Shown here piece after piece: positions 7,820 to 16,494 of a stretch of DNA of 64,000 nt. A program made the position numbers and the translations under genes. This stretch comes from Alistipes senegalensis. Its GTDB lineage: Bacteria; Bacteroidota; Bacteroidia; Bacteroidales; Rikenellaceae. Where the stretch lies: assembly GCA_023664045.1 (NCBI GenBank), contig JAMPGH010000001.1, positions 139,746 through 203,745 on the forward strand. The letters are read 5' to 3'. How positions within the stretch are numbered: the stretch's first letter is position 1; each line of letters begins with the position of its first letter. Under the pieces are notes generated by a model. The model ran no database searches. It saw only the letters and a program-made list of their open reading frames with translations, and had not been told where the DNA came from.

Positions 7820-9628
7820 ATGAAACCGTATCTTCTTTATCTGAGCCTTGCCATACTGACATGCCCGACCGGGTATTGTGCGGAAAGAGCGGAAGGAGTG
7901 AAAACCTCCATACAAAAAGTAACCCTTTTTTTGGACGGAGCTCTGGTAACCCGCACCCTGCAGAGGGAATTGCCGGCAGGAGAAACGACCCTGCTATTTA
8001 CGGAACTTTCGCCCTCGCTCGATGTCCGGAGCCTGCTGGTAACGGCCGACAACGAAGTAACGATTCTGAACGTAGAGTGCCTATACGACGACCCGGACAC
8101 CCTTGCTCGGAACGAGCAGCAGGAACTGGAAAGGGAACTGCGGGCAGCCATTCGGGAAAGAGACCGCAACGATGAGGAACTGAAAGCCATAAATGCTGAA
8201 AAGAGACGACTGCTCATCGGCTTTCTGGATGACAAGGATCCGTCGAAAACGCCCCGGGAGCGGCTCGATCGCTACGACAAACTATTAGAGGCACAAATTC
8301 TCCGCGAACGTCAACTCAAGGAACTGAAGCCGGAGCTGGAAGAACGCCGGCATCGGCTCATCAGGGAGTTCGACCGGATCGCCCGGCGAGAAAAACGGCC
8401 GCTAACCGGGGTTCAGGTGAAAATACTGGCGGAAACTTCCTGCAAGACGGATCTCACCCTGCATTACTATGTCCGGAATGCCGGCTGGAGCCCCCGCTAC
8501 GAAGTCCGTTCGACAGGGCTCGACGAGCCGATTCTTCTCTTCTACAAGGCCGACGTCCGCCAGCATACGGGCGAAGATTGGGATCGGGTGGAACTGACCC
8601 TCTCGTCGTCGAAACCCCTCATGGACGACGCCGGCCTCGAACTGCAACCTTACCGGCTCCACCACAAGCTGGCACCGCCCTATTACAACTTGCACTCGCT
8701 CTACGAAACCGTCTCGGGCAAAGTCTATGACAGCAAAACCCGCGAACCGGTCATCGGAGCCACGGTCCGGGGATCCGGCACGACGATAAGTACGACGACC
8801 GATCGTGCAGGCCGTTTCACTATCGCCGTACCCAAAGCATCGACAATCCTGCAGTTCGAGGCCGAAGGAAAGTGGCCGATCAAGTATTATTATCTGGAGC
8901 CGACGATCGATGTCCCGATGACACCGATCAAACAGATAACGGGAGACGAATCTTACTGGATAGAATACCATTATCTTATCGAGGATTTCAACGATGTGCA
9001 ACCTGAAGTATTCACCGTAAAGCCGCAATACAAATACACTCTGTCCTGCCCTTGCACCCTACTCTCGGACGAAAATACGCAATCCGTAGAGATCGACTGC
9101 TACGAACTTCCCGCCGTCTATCTCCGCCACTGCACTCCCAAAATCGATCAAGATGTCTTCATACAAGCCGAAACGAGGGGCTGGACACAGCGCAAACTTC
9201 CAAAGGGCGAAGCGGAAATATACTTCGAAAATAGGCTGACGGGCCGATGCTTTCTGGCACCCGACCCGGCAGATGACACCCTGCGCATCCCGATGGGTCG
9301 CGATCCCGGAATCGTCGTCCAGCGAAAGCGAGACCTCGACTTTTCGAGATGGCATACGCCGGATTCGGAGTACAGGCAGGCGATAGGCTGGCAAATCGAG
9401 GTACACAACACGCGCGGCGAAGCGGTAGAGCTGCTCCTATATGACCAACAGCCCGTCTCCTGCGACGAAAACATCCGTGTGAAAACCGAAGAGCTGAGCG
9501 GCGGACATCTTGATCCGCAAACGGGCATCGTAACATGGCTCCTGCATCTCGAACCGGGAGAACGACGCGAACTGAATCTGCGCTACAAGATCGGGTATTC
9601 GGAAGGCGGCCATCTGATCGTCGAATAA
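7820..9628 (+). CDS. MuiA-family DUF4139 protein with an inserted carboxypeptidase-regulatory-like domain
   Basis: The 602-residue exported protein starts with a signal peptide (MKPYLLYLSLAILTCPTGYC). Residues about 30-130 match the DUF4140 N-terminal region (TLFLDGALVTRTLQREL), followed by a charged coiled coil (about 95-190) and the DUF4139 C-terminal region (LHYYVRNAGWSPRYEVRS onward, ending LNLRYKIGY). Between them, from about residue 298 to 355, sits VSGKVYDSKTREPVIGATV...TDRAGRFTIAV, the pattern of the CarboxypepD-reg-like beta-sandwich that usually opens TonB-dependent transporters. The family is named for mucoidy inhibitor A, but its molecular role is unknown. It is a single-gene unit with its own promoter. 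Confidence 0.85.
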   Translation: MKPYLLYLSLAILTCPTGYCAERAEGVKTSIQKVTLFLDGALVTRTLQRELPAGETTLLFTELSPSLDVRSLLVTADNEVTILNVECLYDDPDTLARNEQQELERELRAAIRERDRNDEELKAINAEKRRLLIGFLDDKDPSKTPRERLDRYDKLLEAQILRERQLKELKPELEERRHRLIREFDRIARREKRPLTGVQVKILAETSCKTDLTLHYYVRNAGWSPRYEVRSTGLDEPILLFYKADVRQHTGEDWDRVELTLSSSKPLMDDAGLELQPYRLHHKLAPPYYNLHSLYETVSGKVYDSKTREPVIGATVRGSGTTISTTTDRAGRFTIAVPKASTILQFEAEGKWPIKYYYLEPTIDVPMTPIKQITGDESYWIEYHYLIEDFNDVQPEVFTVKPQYKYTLSCPCTLLSDENTQSVEIDCYELPAVYLRHCTPKIDQDVFIQAETRGWTQRKLPKGEAEIYFENRLTGRCFLAPDPADDTLRIPMGRDPGIVVQRKRDLDFSRWHTPDSEYRQAIGWQIEVHNTRGEAVELLLYDQQPVSCDENIRVKTEELSGGHLDPQTGIVTWLLHLEPGERRELNLRYKIGYSEGGHLIVE

Positions 9629-9667
9629 TTCTGCGGAGAGATTGCGGCGTCCGAAAAAGGTTGCGCA

Positions 9668-12088
9668 TCAGAAACTATAGGAGACCGAGAGGTAGAACGA
9701 GCGCGGATAGGCGTAGGTATAGCGGGTGGCATGGGGCCGCCAAGCGACCGTATCGCCGGCCGTGATGCGCTGCACGCGCATCGACTCGTAACCGTTATAA
9801 ACCGTGGTGCGGCTGCCGGGAAGGTTGCGCACGAGAAGCGAAGCGACCAGACGCGAATGTCCGACATAGAAAGATTTGAAAACGGACGCATCGGCCGTGA
9901 AGGCGTCGGGCAAGCGCTCCTGCCGCATGAAAGCGTCGAAAGCCTCGGGTGTCGTGCCTCCCTGCCGGGCGATGCGGGCGGTACGCCGCACATAGGCGGG
10001 TTCGACGTAACGCACGCCCGCATACCCTGCCGAGAGGCGGAAGCCCCACCCTCTCGGCCCGAAATAGGAAGCCTCGGCCGAGGCGGTCAGCTGAGGAACC
10101 CCGCCCACGGAACAAGAACCCATATAACTGTCGGCCCGGGTATCGACGGCAGCATTGTCGGAATCGGAGATGACCGTAACGTGCGGATCGCGGATATACT
10201 TGTAACGGCCTGCCGACGCGCTCAGCGACAACCGCCACCGAGAAGAAAGCCGAAGAGAAGCGGCAGCTTCGAAGCCGCAGGCCAAAGAGGCTATGCCCGA
10301 GACGGAAACATCGCAATAGAGCCCCGAAAGATCGTCGAAATAACGTCGGGTCGCGAGGCCGTCGAACGAAGCTGCGATGAAAGCCGAAGCCTGTAGATCC
10401 GCGAACGAACCGGTTCGACGGAAGTTCAGTTCGGCGGCATAAAGGTGCCCCGGACCGCACTCCCCGACGATGAGGTTGTTATAAAGCGGCTGGAAGAACA
10501 GCTGTTCGGAATCGGGAACCGCCGCGCAGGCAGCAGCCGCGACCTCGACATAGCTGCGCGGCGAAAAGGCCCACCCGGCCAACGCCTTGAACGCATAGGC
10601 GGCCGACCGGATGCGTCGCGACCGTCCGTAGGAACGAGCCCCCGGGAAGAGCTCCTTTTCCATATATCCGCGACGAAAAACCGCGACCTCGCCCAACTCG
10701 GCCGCCGCATCGAACCGGAAACGATCGGCCCGGTAAGAGAGCGACAGACGCGCACCGGTCCGAAGCCGTACGAGCGAATAGTCGTACGCGAAACGGTCGC
10801 CCTCGCCGACCCGACGGCCGGGATGTCGCAGATCGTTCTCCGACGAGTTGCCATAGGTGGCATCGTCGACCAGATACTGGTCGATATCTACGACATGACC
10901 GGCTCCCAACAGATCGCGCATCCGCTTGTAATTGCGGGTCGCCTCGCGCCCGAAAAAGAACCCGTAATCGAACGTAAGCCGCGGGTCGATCCGAGTGGTG
11001 AATGCAGCATCGAGGCGCAGATTGCAAATCTGCGCAACGCGGTCTTCGAGCGTATAGACCGCCGGCCCGCCGGCGAGACGGTTCACGGCGATCAAGGCGT
11101 CCCAGTCGACCTGCGTATAACGAGGATCGGCGGCCCGCCACGCCTGCTCGCTCTCCCGATCGAGGGTGAAAGAGGGCATGTAGCGATAGTTGTCGGGCAT
11201 GGGCGTACGGGCGTCGTACCAGTTCAACGAACCGTACTTACGGACACCCGCCTCGGCACTCACCGCGGCGAGCAACGAAGTGGAAGCCGACAAGGCACTC
11301 CGCCAAGAGACGACGGCCCACGGCACTGCCTCGCGCCGCACGCGGGAGTTGCGGACCTTGCCGTTCTGGAAGCCCCAAGCCGGATTGTAAAGCCGATCGC
11401 CGGTCAACGAAAAACTCTCCTCCGTAGACGAAAGGCGCGTACCCCGCATGGAAAGCGGCACGATCAGGAGCAACGCCAGCCGATGGCTGTCGCCCAACGA
11501 CTTTTCGATCCGCAAAGCGGCGGTCAGCGCCTGAGTAAAAACGCCCGCGACATAGAGATCGCGGCCGGTACGGACCTCGGCGGCTGCCGCATAACGCCAT
11601 CCGCGGGACGACTCGCCCACGGCTGAGAACTTGGCTCCGACGAGATAATTCCGACCCGAAAACGAGACGGAAGCGCGATAAGGCGACAGAGGCAACCCCT
11701 CCGGAAATTCGAACGTCCGCTGTCCTCCGGCACCCCCTACCCTGCCGGCCAACATGGCGACGCCCGGCACGGCCGTCTCCTCGGCACCCAAGCTCCGCAA
11801 TGCCGAAAAAAGGCGATAAGAAACCTCGGTACCGTCGACCGCCGCGACCTCGGCATCGAACGTCTGCCCGCGCCGCGAAGCCGCGACCTGCGGCGACACG
11901 AAGCGCACGACACTCCCGAAGAGATCGGGCGCCGACTGCACGGCCCGATAGAAAAGCGTCGAATCGGGTTCGAGCATGGGCCGCGGCTCCTCGTATGAAG
12001 CGAAAGGATAATATTCGTCGTCGAAAGTCTGCGCAGCTGCCGAACCTGCGAAAAGCAGGAAAAAGAGACGAAAGAGACTTTTCGGCAT
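9668..12088 (-). CDS. TonB-dependent-receptor-like outer-membrane protein, 806 aa
   Basis: Start placed at 12088, giving MPKSLFRLFFLLFAGSAAAQ, a clear signal peptide; the frame stays open much further upstream but that part is antisense to pepD. The protein is dominated by alternating hydrophobic/polar strands with aromatic ends and terminates in SFYLSVSYSF, the classical C-terminal Phe signal for barrel insertion. Strand pairs such as RFRFDAAAELGEVAVF and RLVASLLVRNLPGSRTTVY resemble the barrel of TonB receptors. The N-terminal ~180 residues could be a plug but have no recognisable TonB box, and there is no CarboxypepD-like domain. No SusD neighbour is present, so a polysaccharide locus is unlikely. 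Substrate unknown. Confidence 0.75.
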   Translation of the reverse strand: MPKSLFRLFFLLFAGSAAAQTFDDEYYPFASYEEPRPMLEPDSTLFYRAVQSAPDLFGSVVRFVSPQVAASRRGQTFDAEVAAVDGTEVSYRLFSALRSLGAEETAVPGVAMLAGRVGGAGGQRTFEFPEGLPLSPYRASVSFSGRNYLVGAKFSAVGESSRGWRYAAAAEVRTGRDLYVAGVFTQALTAALRIEKSLGDSHRLALLLIVPLSMRGTRLSSTEESFSLTGDRLYNPAWGFQNGKVRNSRVRREAVPWAVVSWRSALSASTSLLAAVSAEAGVRKYGSLNWYDARTPMPDNYRYMPSFTLDRESEQAWRAADPRYTQVDWDALIAVNRLAGGPAVYTLEDRVAQICNLRLDAAFTTRIDPRLTFDYGFFFGREATRNYKRMRDLLGAGHVVDIDQYLVDDATYGNSSENDLRHPGRRVGEGDRFAYDYSLVRLRTGARLSLSYRADRFRFDAAAELGEVAVFRRGYMEKELFPGARSYGRSRRIRSAAYAFKALAGWAFSPRSYVEVAAAACAAVPDSEQLFFQPLYNNLIVGECGPGHLYAAELNFRRTGSFADLQASAFIAASFDGLATRRYFDDLSGLYCDVSVSGIASLACGFEAAASLRLSSRWRLSLSASAGRYKYIRDPHVTVISDSDNAAVDTRADSYMGSCSVGGVPQLTASAEASYFGPRGWGFRLSAGYAGVRYVEPAYVRRTARIARQGGTTPEAFDAFMRQERLPDAFTADASVFKSFYVGHSRLVASLLVRNLPGSRTTVYNGYESMRVQRITAGDTVAWRPHATRYTYAYPRSFYLSVSYSF

Positions 12089-12110
12089 GCGATTCGGACT
12101 TTTTGGAATA

Positions 12111-12118
12111 CAAAGATA
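12111..12118 (-). promoter_or_regulatory. -7 element for the barrel gene
   Basis: CAAAGATA, i.e. TATCTTTG on the minus strand, 22 bp before the start codon at 12088. This supports the chosen start. Confidence 0.6.
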
Positions 12119-12190
12119 ACGAAAATATTCCAATTTGTCCATGCGAACAGTTTGCCTCCCGATAACTGCCCGCCGTATCCTACGAACATG

Positions 12191-12227
12191 AAAAACGGAA
12201 GCCTTTCGTATGGAGGCTTCCGTTTTT
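12191..12227 (-). terminator. Rho-independent terminator of pepD
   Basis: AAAAACGGAAGCCT (12191-12204) and AGGCTTCCGTTTTT (12214-12227) form a perfect 14-bp stem with a 9-nt loop. It lies 18 bp past the pepD stop and ends in a U run on the minus strand. Confidence 0.85.
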
Positions 12228-12245
12228 GAAAACAGCAGGGAGAAG

Positions 12246-13697
12246 CTACAGAGTTCGCAGCACCTCGCGAAGCAGAGCCCAGAACTTGGGGACCGTGGCG
12301 ATTTCGAGCCGCTCGTCGGGCGAATGGACGCCCCGCAAAGTAGGCCCGAACGACACCATCTCCAGATCGGGATATTTTTCGAGGAACAGACCGCATTCGA
12401 GGCCGGCATGAATGGCACGCACCTTCGGCTCGACGGAGAAAAGCCGCCGATAAGCGTCGGCCGTAACCTCGAGCAGTCGGGACTGCGGATCGGGGGCCCA
12501 GCCGGGATAACCGTCGGAGTGGGCCACATCGGCACCCGCGAGTGCGAAAACCGACTCGACCATCTGCATGACATAGGTTTTGGCGCTCTCGACCGACGAC
12601 CGCTGCGACGACGTAACGACGATCCGACCGCCCTCCTCGAACTTCACCGACGCGAGGTTGGTGGAGGTTTCGACCAGCCCCGGCACGGCAGCAGACATGG
12701 CGACCACGCCGTTGGGCACGCCGACGAGCGAATAGACGAGCGCGAACTGCGTACGCGAATCGAGCACCTCGTCGACCGACGGCATTTCGTTGAGCGTGAT
12801 TTTGAAATGGGGCTCGCGCAGGCGGAACTCCGCTTCGAGGTCGGCGGCGAAAAGCTCGTAACGCTTCTGGAAATCCTTCTTGAGGCGCGTGGGCACGCCG
12901 AAGATCGCATAGGCTTCGCGCGGAATGGCATTACGCAGGTTCCCGCCCGAGAAATAACTCAGACGCAGCTCGCACGACTGCATGCCGTCCCACAACAGAC
13001 GGGCGACGGTCTTGTTGGAGTTGACGCGCCCCTTGTCGATGTCGTCGCCGGAATGTCCGCCCAGCAAATCGGAGACGTCGACACGGAAGAAAGAATAGTT
13101 TTTGGGAGCTACCTCCATCGAATAACGGAACGTAGCGATGGTGTCGATACCGCCGGCACACCCGATGAACAACTCGCCCTCGTCCTCGGAATCGAGGTTG
13201 ACGAGGTATTTGCCGTGCAACATCCCCTCGCCCAACTCGAAAGCCCCGGTGAGTCCCGTCTCTTCGTCGACCGTAAAGAGCGCTTCCAACGGTCCGTGCT
13301 GCGCCTCGGGATCGATCATCATGGCCAACGCGGCGGCCATGCCGATACCGCAGTCGGCGCCGAGCGTCGTGCCCTCGGCCCGCACCCACTGGCCGTCGAT
13401 GCGCGTACGGACGGGATCGTTGTCGAAATCGAACTCCACATCGGAATTCTTCTCGCAGACCATATCCATATGCGACTGGAGAATGACAGCGGGCCGCTCT
13501 TCGAACCCCGGCGTAGCGGGCTTGCGCATGACGACGTTGCCGACGGCATCCTTGCGATATTCGAGATGATGCCGCTCGGCGAAAGCGACCAGAAAATCGA
13601 TGATCTTCCCCTCCTTCTTCGAGGGCCGCGGCACCTGCGTGATGGCGTCGAACTGCTCCCACACGAGGCGGGGCTCCAAAGTGGCGATTTCGGACAT
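12246..13697 (-). CDS. pepD: Aminoacyl-histidine dipeptidase (M20 family)
   Basis: Cytosolic zinc dipeptidase that releases N-terminal residues from Xaa-His and related dipeptides. Start at 13697 gives MSEIATLEPRLVWEQFD and 483 residues, close to the usual length of the PepD/carnosinase-like M20C enzymes. Metal and catalytic residues are visible: SHMDM (His76, Asp78), the bridging aspartate in GADCGIGMAAA (Asp115), and the general-base pair in VDEETGL (Glu145-Glu146), with further ligands in NLDSEDEGE. An alternative start eight codons upstream would lie inside the promoter region. The gene is read alone, divergent from ispF, and ends in a strong terminator. Confidence 0.94.
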   Translation of the reverse strand: MSEIATLEPRLVWEQFDAITQVPRPSKKEGKIIDFLVAFAERHHLEYRKDAVGNVVMRKPATPGFEERPAVILQSHMDMVCEKNSDVEFDFDNDPVRTRIDGQWVRAEGTTLGADCGIGMAAALAMMIDPEAQHGPLEALFTVDEETGLTGAFELGEGMLHGKYLVNLDSEDEGELFIGCAGGIDTIATFRYSMEVAPKNYSFFRVDVSDLLGGHSGDDIDKGRVNSNKTVARLLWDGMQSCELRLSYFSGGNLRNAIPREAYAIFGVPTRLKKDFQKRYELFAADLEAEFRLREPHFKITLNEMPSVDEVLDSRTQFALVYSLVGVPNGVVAMSAAVPGLVETSTNLASVKFEEGGRIVVTSSQRSSVESAKTYVMQMVESVFALAGADVAHSDGYPGWAPDPQSRLLEVTADAYRRLFSVEPKVRAIHAGLECGLFLEKYPDLEMVSFGPTLRGVHSPDERLEIATVPKFWALLREVLRTL

Positions 13698-13714
13698 AGG
13701 ATAACGATTTTGTT

Positions 13715-13745
13715 TTTGCAAAAATAGGGATTTTTCCTAATTTTG
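13715..13745 (+). promoter_or_regulatory. Full -33/-7 promoter of ispF
   Basis: TTTG at 13715-13718 and TAATTTTG at 13738-13745 are separated by 19 bp, matching the Bacteroidota TTTG-N19-21-TAnnTTTG consensus, 18 bp before the ATG at 13764. Confidence 0.75.
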
Positions 13746-13763
13746 GCAATAAAACCGACGGAT

Positions 13764-14243
13764 ATGGATTTCAGGATAGGGCACGGATACGACGTACATG
13801 CTTTGGCCGAGGGGTTGCGTCTGGTACTGGGAGGAGTGGAGATCCCCTACGGAAAGGGATTCGTGGCCCACTCGGACGGAGATGTGGCGATACATGCCCT
13901 CTGCGACGCGCTTTTGGGAGCGGCGGCGCTGGGCGACATCGGGCAGCACTTCCCCGACACGTCGTCCGACTATGCGGGCATCGACTCGAAGATTCTGCTG
14001 GGCCGCGTGGCGGCTCTGCTGCGGGACAAAGGCTACGAAATAGGCAACGTGGACTGCACGATCCGCATGCAACGTCCCAAGTTGCGCCCCTACATCGGGG
14101 CGATGCGCGCCGCGATAGCCGGTGCAATGGGTGTAGACGATGACCGGGTGTCGGTCAAAGCTACGACCACAGAGCAACTCGGTTTCGAAGGCCGCGAAGA
14201 AGGGGTCTCCGTCTCGGCCGTGGCGCTGATATACAAAGTTTAA
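13764..14243 (+). CDS. ispF: 2-C-methyl-D-erythritol 2,4-cyclodiphosphate synthase
   Basis: Cyclises CDP-methylerythritol 2-phosphate with loss of CMP in the MEP isoprenoid pathway; a cytosolic homotrimer with zinc at each subunit interface. The 159-residue protein has the family hallmarks: FRIGHGYDVH with zinc ligands Asp10 and His12, AHSDGDVAIHALCDALLGA with the third zinc ligand (His44), the DIGQHFPD loop, and the C-terminal KATTTEQLGFEGREEGV motif. The ATG at 13764 is used because the seven codons before it overlap the promoter. The 3' end overlaps the convergent DUF4251 gene by 4 bp. Confidence 0.97.
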   Translation: MDFRIGHGYDVHALAEGLRLVLGGVEIPYGKGFVAHSDGDVAIHALCDALLGAAALGDIGQHFPDTSSDYAGIDSKILLGRVAALLRDKGYEIGNVDCTIRMQRPKLRPYIGAMRAAIAGAMGVDDDRVSVKATTTEQLGFEGREEGVSVSAVALIYKV

Positions 14244-14884
14244 TCCGCTCTCCGGAATTTCGGATCGCCCATGCGTTTATCCCAGAGCCAGCCGACATAC
14301 CGCATCGTAACGTCGGGCGTGGCGAGCAGGAGCAGCGTTTCGCCGGTGAGCGTGGAGACGAGAAGTTCGGCCCGGTAATCGGCCGTGCCGTCGGAGAAGG
14401 CGAACGAAATCGTCCATCCGGAAGAAGTGCGCTCGGCCCCGTACTCCCGGATCGGTCCGGAATCGAAATTGAGCGTCGTGAGGTACTGCGAAGCCCCGGT
14501 CTCCACGGGCAGATGCACCTCGACGCGGTCGACCGACAAACCGAAGAAGAAATAATCGGCATAGATCGAGCGGAGCAGTCCGCGCGGCCACTGCTGCATG
14601 GAGTTGGGATAGAAGAGGTAGTTGCGCGACTGGACGATCGAATCGAGGCGGGCGGCGTATTGCTCGGCCCGGTAGGCGCGCCGTTCGGTGCGGGACATGC
14701 GACGTGTCGGCTCCTCGTAAACGGTGGTATGCTCGACGATATGATCCGGAGCCTGCTGCACGGGGACGACGGTGGTCTGCGGCACGCTGTCGGCGCCGGC
14801 GGTCGTGATCGAAAACTGCGGCGACTGCGCGAAAACGGCACCGGCTGCAAGCAGCGCGGCGCCGGTCGAGGCGAAGAACTTCAT
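14240..14884 (-). CDS. DUF4251 exported protein, 214 aa
   Basis: Start at 14884 yields a signal peptide (MKFFASTGAALLAAGAVFAQ). Downstream are a charged helix (RRMSRTERRAYRAEQYAARLD) and a C-terminal beta-rich half beginning SRNYLFYPNSMQQWP, with SGWTISFAFSDG and VSTLTGETLLLLA; this is the DUF4251 layout of a helical RR/EE-rich segment and a lipocalin-like beta domain. It follows another DUF4251 gene with a single base between stop and start, so the pair is an operon and probably a tandem duplication. Function unknown; predicted periplasmic or surface. Confidence 0.78.
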   Translation of the reverse strand: MKFFASTGAALLAAGAVFAQSPQFSITTAGADSVPQTTVVPVQQAPDHIVEHTTVYEEPTRRMSRTERRAYRAEQYAARLDSIVQSRNYLFYPNSMQQWPRGLLRSIYADYFFFGLSVDRVEVHLPVETGASQYLTTLNFDSGPIREYGAERTSSGWTISFAFSDGTADYRAELLVSTLTGETLLLLATPDVTMRYVGWLWDKRMGDPKFRRAD

Positions 14885-14885
14885 G

Positions 14886-15428
14886 CTAATAAAGCTGCGA
14901 AATGGTACCGGTATACTCCACGGGATTGTACCAGGGATTGGTAATCGTGAGGTTGGCACCGCCCGTGCGCGAGAAGATCTCGAACGTGAAGGTATAGGTC
15001 GACGCGGAGAAGAGCGACGTGGTGAAAGTTACCATCCAACCCTCGTGGGTCTGCTCGGTGGTATAACCCTGCAGGTCGGGGATCGTGTAGTTGATGACCG
15101 TCATGTAGTAAGGCGGCACGTAACCCTTGATATAGGGCAGACAGATGTCGGCCGTGCCGTCCCAGATGCCGATGTTGAACGACGGGTTGACGATCTGACG
15201 CACGGGACCCGCCGGCTGGCGCTGCAAGGTCTGGGGGTTGAACTGGAAGTTGCGCGAGAGGACGAGCGAATCCATCATCTTCTCGTAGCTGGCGATCCGC
15301 TCGGCACGGCGTTTTTCGCGCACTTCGCGGCGCTCCTCTTTCGGAGAAAGCGCCTTTTTCTGGGCGATGACGGAGACGGCTGCGGCGCAAAACAACAGCC
15401 CGACGAAGAAAATAACTGCTTTTTTCAT
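14886..15428 (-). CDS. DUF4251 exported protein, 180 aa
   Basis: Start at 15428 (MKKAVIFFVGLLFCAAAVSVIAQ), a signal peptide. The KEERREVREKRRAERIASYEKM helix is followed by SLVLSRNFQFNPQTLQRQP, then strands ending in a predicted Ig/lipocalin-like fold (GWMVTFTTSLFSASTYTFTFEI, ITNPWYNPVEYTGTI). The RNFQFNP step and the terminal SGxI/YxG pattern match the DUF4251 family and the neighbour at 14240. First gene of the DUF4251 pair. Nothing in the sequence points to a ligand or partner. Confidence 0.78.
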   Translation of the reverse strand: MKKAVIFFVGLLFCAAAVSVIAQKKALSPKEERREVREKRRAERIASYEKMMDSLVLSRNFQFNPQTLQRQPAGPVRQIVNPSFNIGIWDGTADICLPYIKGYVPPYYMTVINYTIPDLQGYTTEQTHEGWMVTFTTSLFSASTYTFTFEIFSRTGGANLTITNPWYNPVEYTGTISQLY

Positions 15429-15516
15429 GGCACGTAAAGGATTGGTTACGGCCGAGAAATGCAAAATCGGTGCCGGAACTTTCCGAGGGCCCCGGCGGCG
15501 GGATGTCGGCATGCGA

Positions 15517-15551
15517 CGAAAAAACGCAGGTCCCCGGTCGGAGCCCTGCGT
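15517..15551 (-). terminator. Rho-independent terminator after the LRR genes
   Basis: On the minus strand, ACGCAGG and CCTGCGT (15545-15551 and 15524-15530) form a 7-bp stem with GC-rich loop, followed by a run of U. It lies about 25 bp past the stop of the 294-residue LRR gene. Confidence 0.65.
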
Positions 15552-15574
15552 CGAACAGCGTTAAGAGAGCTACC

Positions 15575-16459
15575 CTACTCCGCCCTGCGGTAGTCGATGG
15601 AGACGGTGCTGCCGTCGTGGCAGATCCAGCTGCCGGTGGTGAAATCATAGACGCCCGGTCCGGACGGGAGCGCGCCCGTGGGAACGGAGCTATTGTCGAA
15701 CCAAGCGACGACGGGAAAAGTCGAGCCGTCGCCGGGATTGGTGTCGCACTTCAGATAGACCAACTGCATATTGGCGAAAATATCCAACGCCGTCAACCGG
15801 TTGCCGGAGCAGTAAAGTTCCTTCAGAGCGGGATTCCGGGAGGTATCCAGCGAGGTCAGTTCGTTGGAAAAGCAGTACAACACGGTGAGGGCCGGATTCT
15901 CGGAGAGATCCAACGATGTCAGCGAATTGGCGCTGCAGGATAAATCCGTCAAGGCGGAATTATAGGAGAGGTCCAACGAAGCCAGTCCGTTGTGCTCGCA
16001 AAACAACACCTCCAACGCCGCATTCTGGGAGAGGTTCAGCTCCGAAAGAAGGTTGCTACGACAATCGAGCTCCGTCAAAGCGGAATTTCGGGAGAGATCC
16101 AACGCAGAGAGCTCGTTGAAGCCGCAAAGCAGGACCGTCAACGCCGTATTCTTGGAGACATCCAAAGCGGTCAACCGGTTGAAAGAACAGTCCAGCTCGG
16201 TCAGGGAGGTGAAGTACTCGATCCCCTGCAGCGAGACGAGCTCCCGATCGCCGCCGCCGAAGAGGTCCAGCTCCGTGATGCGCTCCACCTCCTCGACGGT
16301 GATATGCTCCGCATCGGCGACATAGCCGCGGCTCTGCAGCGCCTGAGCGAAAAGCGGATCGAAACGGCGGGCGATATTCGGATCGGAAACCGCCTCCTCC
16401 TTGCAACCTCCTGCGACGATCAAAGCCGCGAAGAGACCAAGCGTGTGGATTTTATTCAT
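15575..16459 (-). CDS. Leucine-rich-repeat lipoprotein, 294 aa
   Basis: Start at 16459 gives MNKIHTLGLFAALIVAGGCK, a lipoprotein signal with lipobox VAGGC. After a ~60-residue cap (FDPLFAQALQSRGYVADA) come seven full 21-residue repeats of the type ALTELDCSFNRLTALDVSKN plus a partial eighth; a Cys occupies the L-x-C-x-x-N position of nearly every repeat. The C-terminal ~55 residues (AWFDNSSVP, VSIDYRRAE) match the end of the paralogue upstream. The repeat type is the solenoid of surface adhesin/binding proteins, so an extracellular binding role is inferred. The gene follows its paralogue by 35 bp. Confidence 0.85.
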   Translation of the reverse strand: MNKIHTLGLFAALIVAGGCKEEAVSDPNIARRFDPLFAQALQSRGYVADAEHITVEEVERITELDLFGGGDRELVSLQGIEYFTSLTELDCSFNRLTALDVSKNTALTVLLCGFNELSALDLSRNSALTELDCRSNLLSELNLSQNAALEVLFCEHNGLASLDLSYNSALTDLSCSANSLTSLDLSENPALTVLYCFSNELTSLDTSRNPALKELYCSGNRLTALDIFANMQLVYLKCDTNPGDGSTFPVVAWFDNSSVPTGALPSGPGVYDFTTGSWICHDGSTVSIDYRRAE

Positions 16460-16494
16460 GATGCAGCAAAATTGGGATTCGAAAAAGGCCGCTC

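Noticed and set aside
12089-12574. Extension of the barrel gene by about 160 codons
   Set aside because: It would overlap pepD antisense and remove the signal peptide; a -7 element lies within it.
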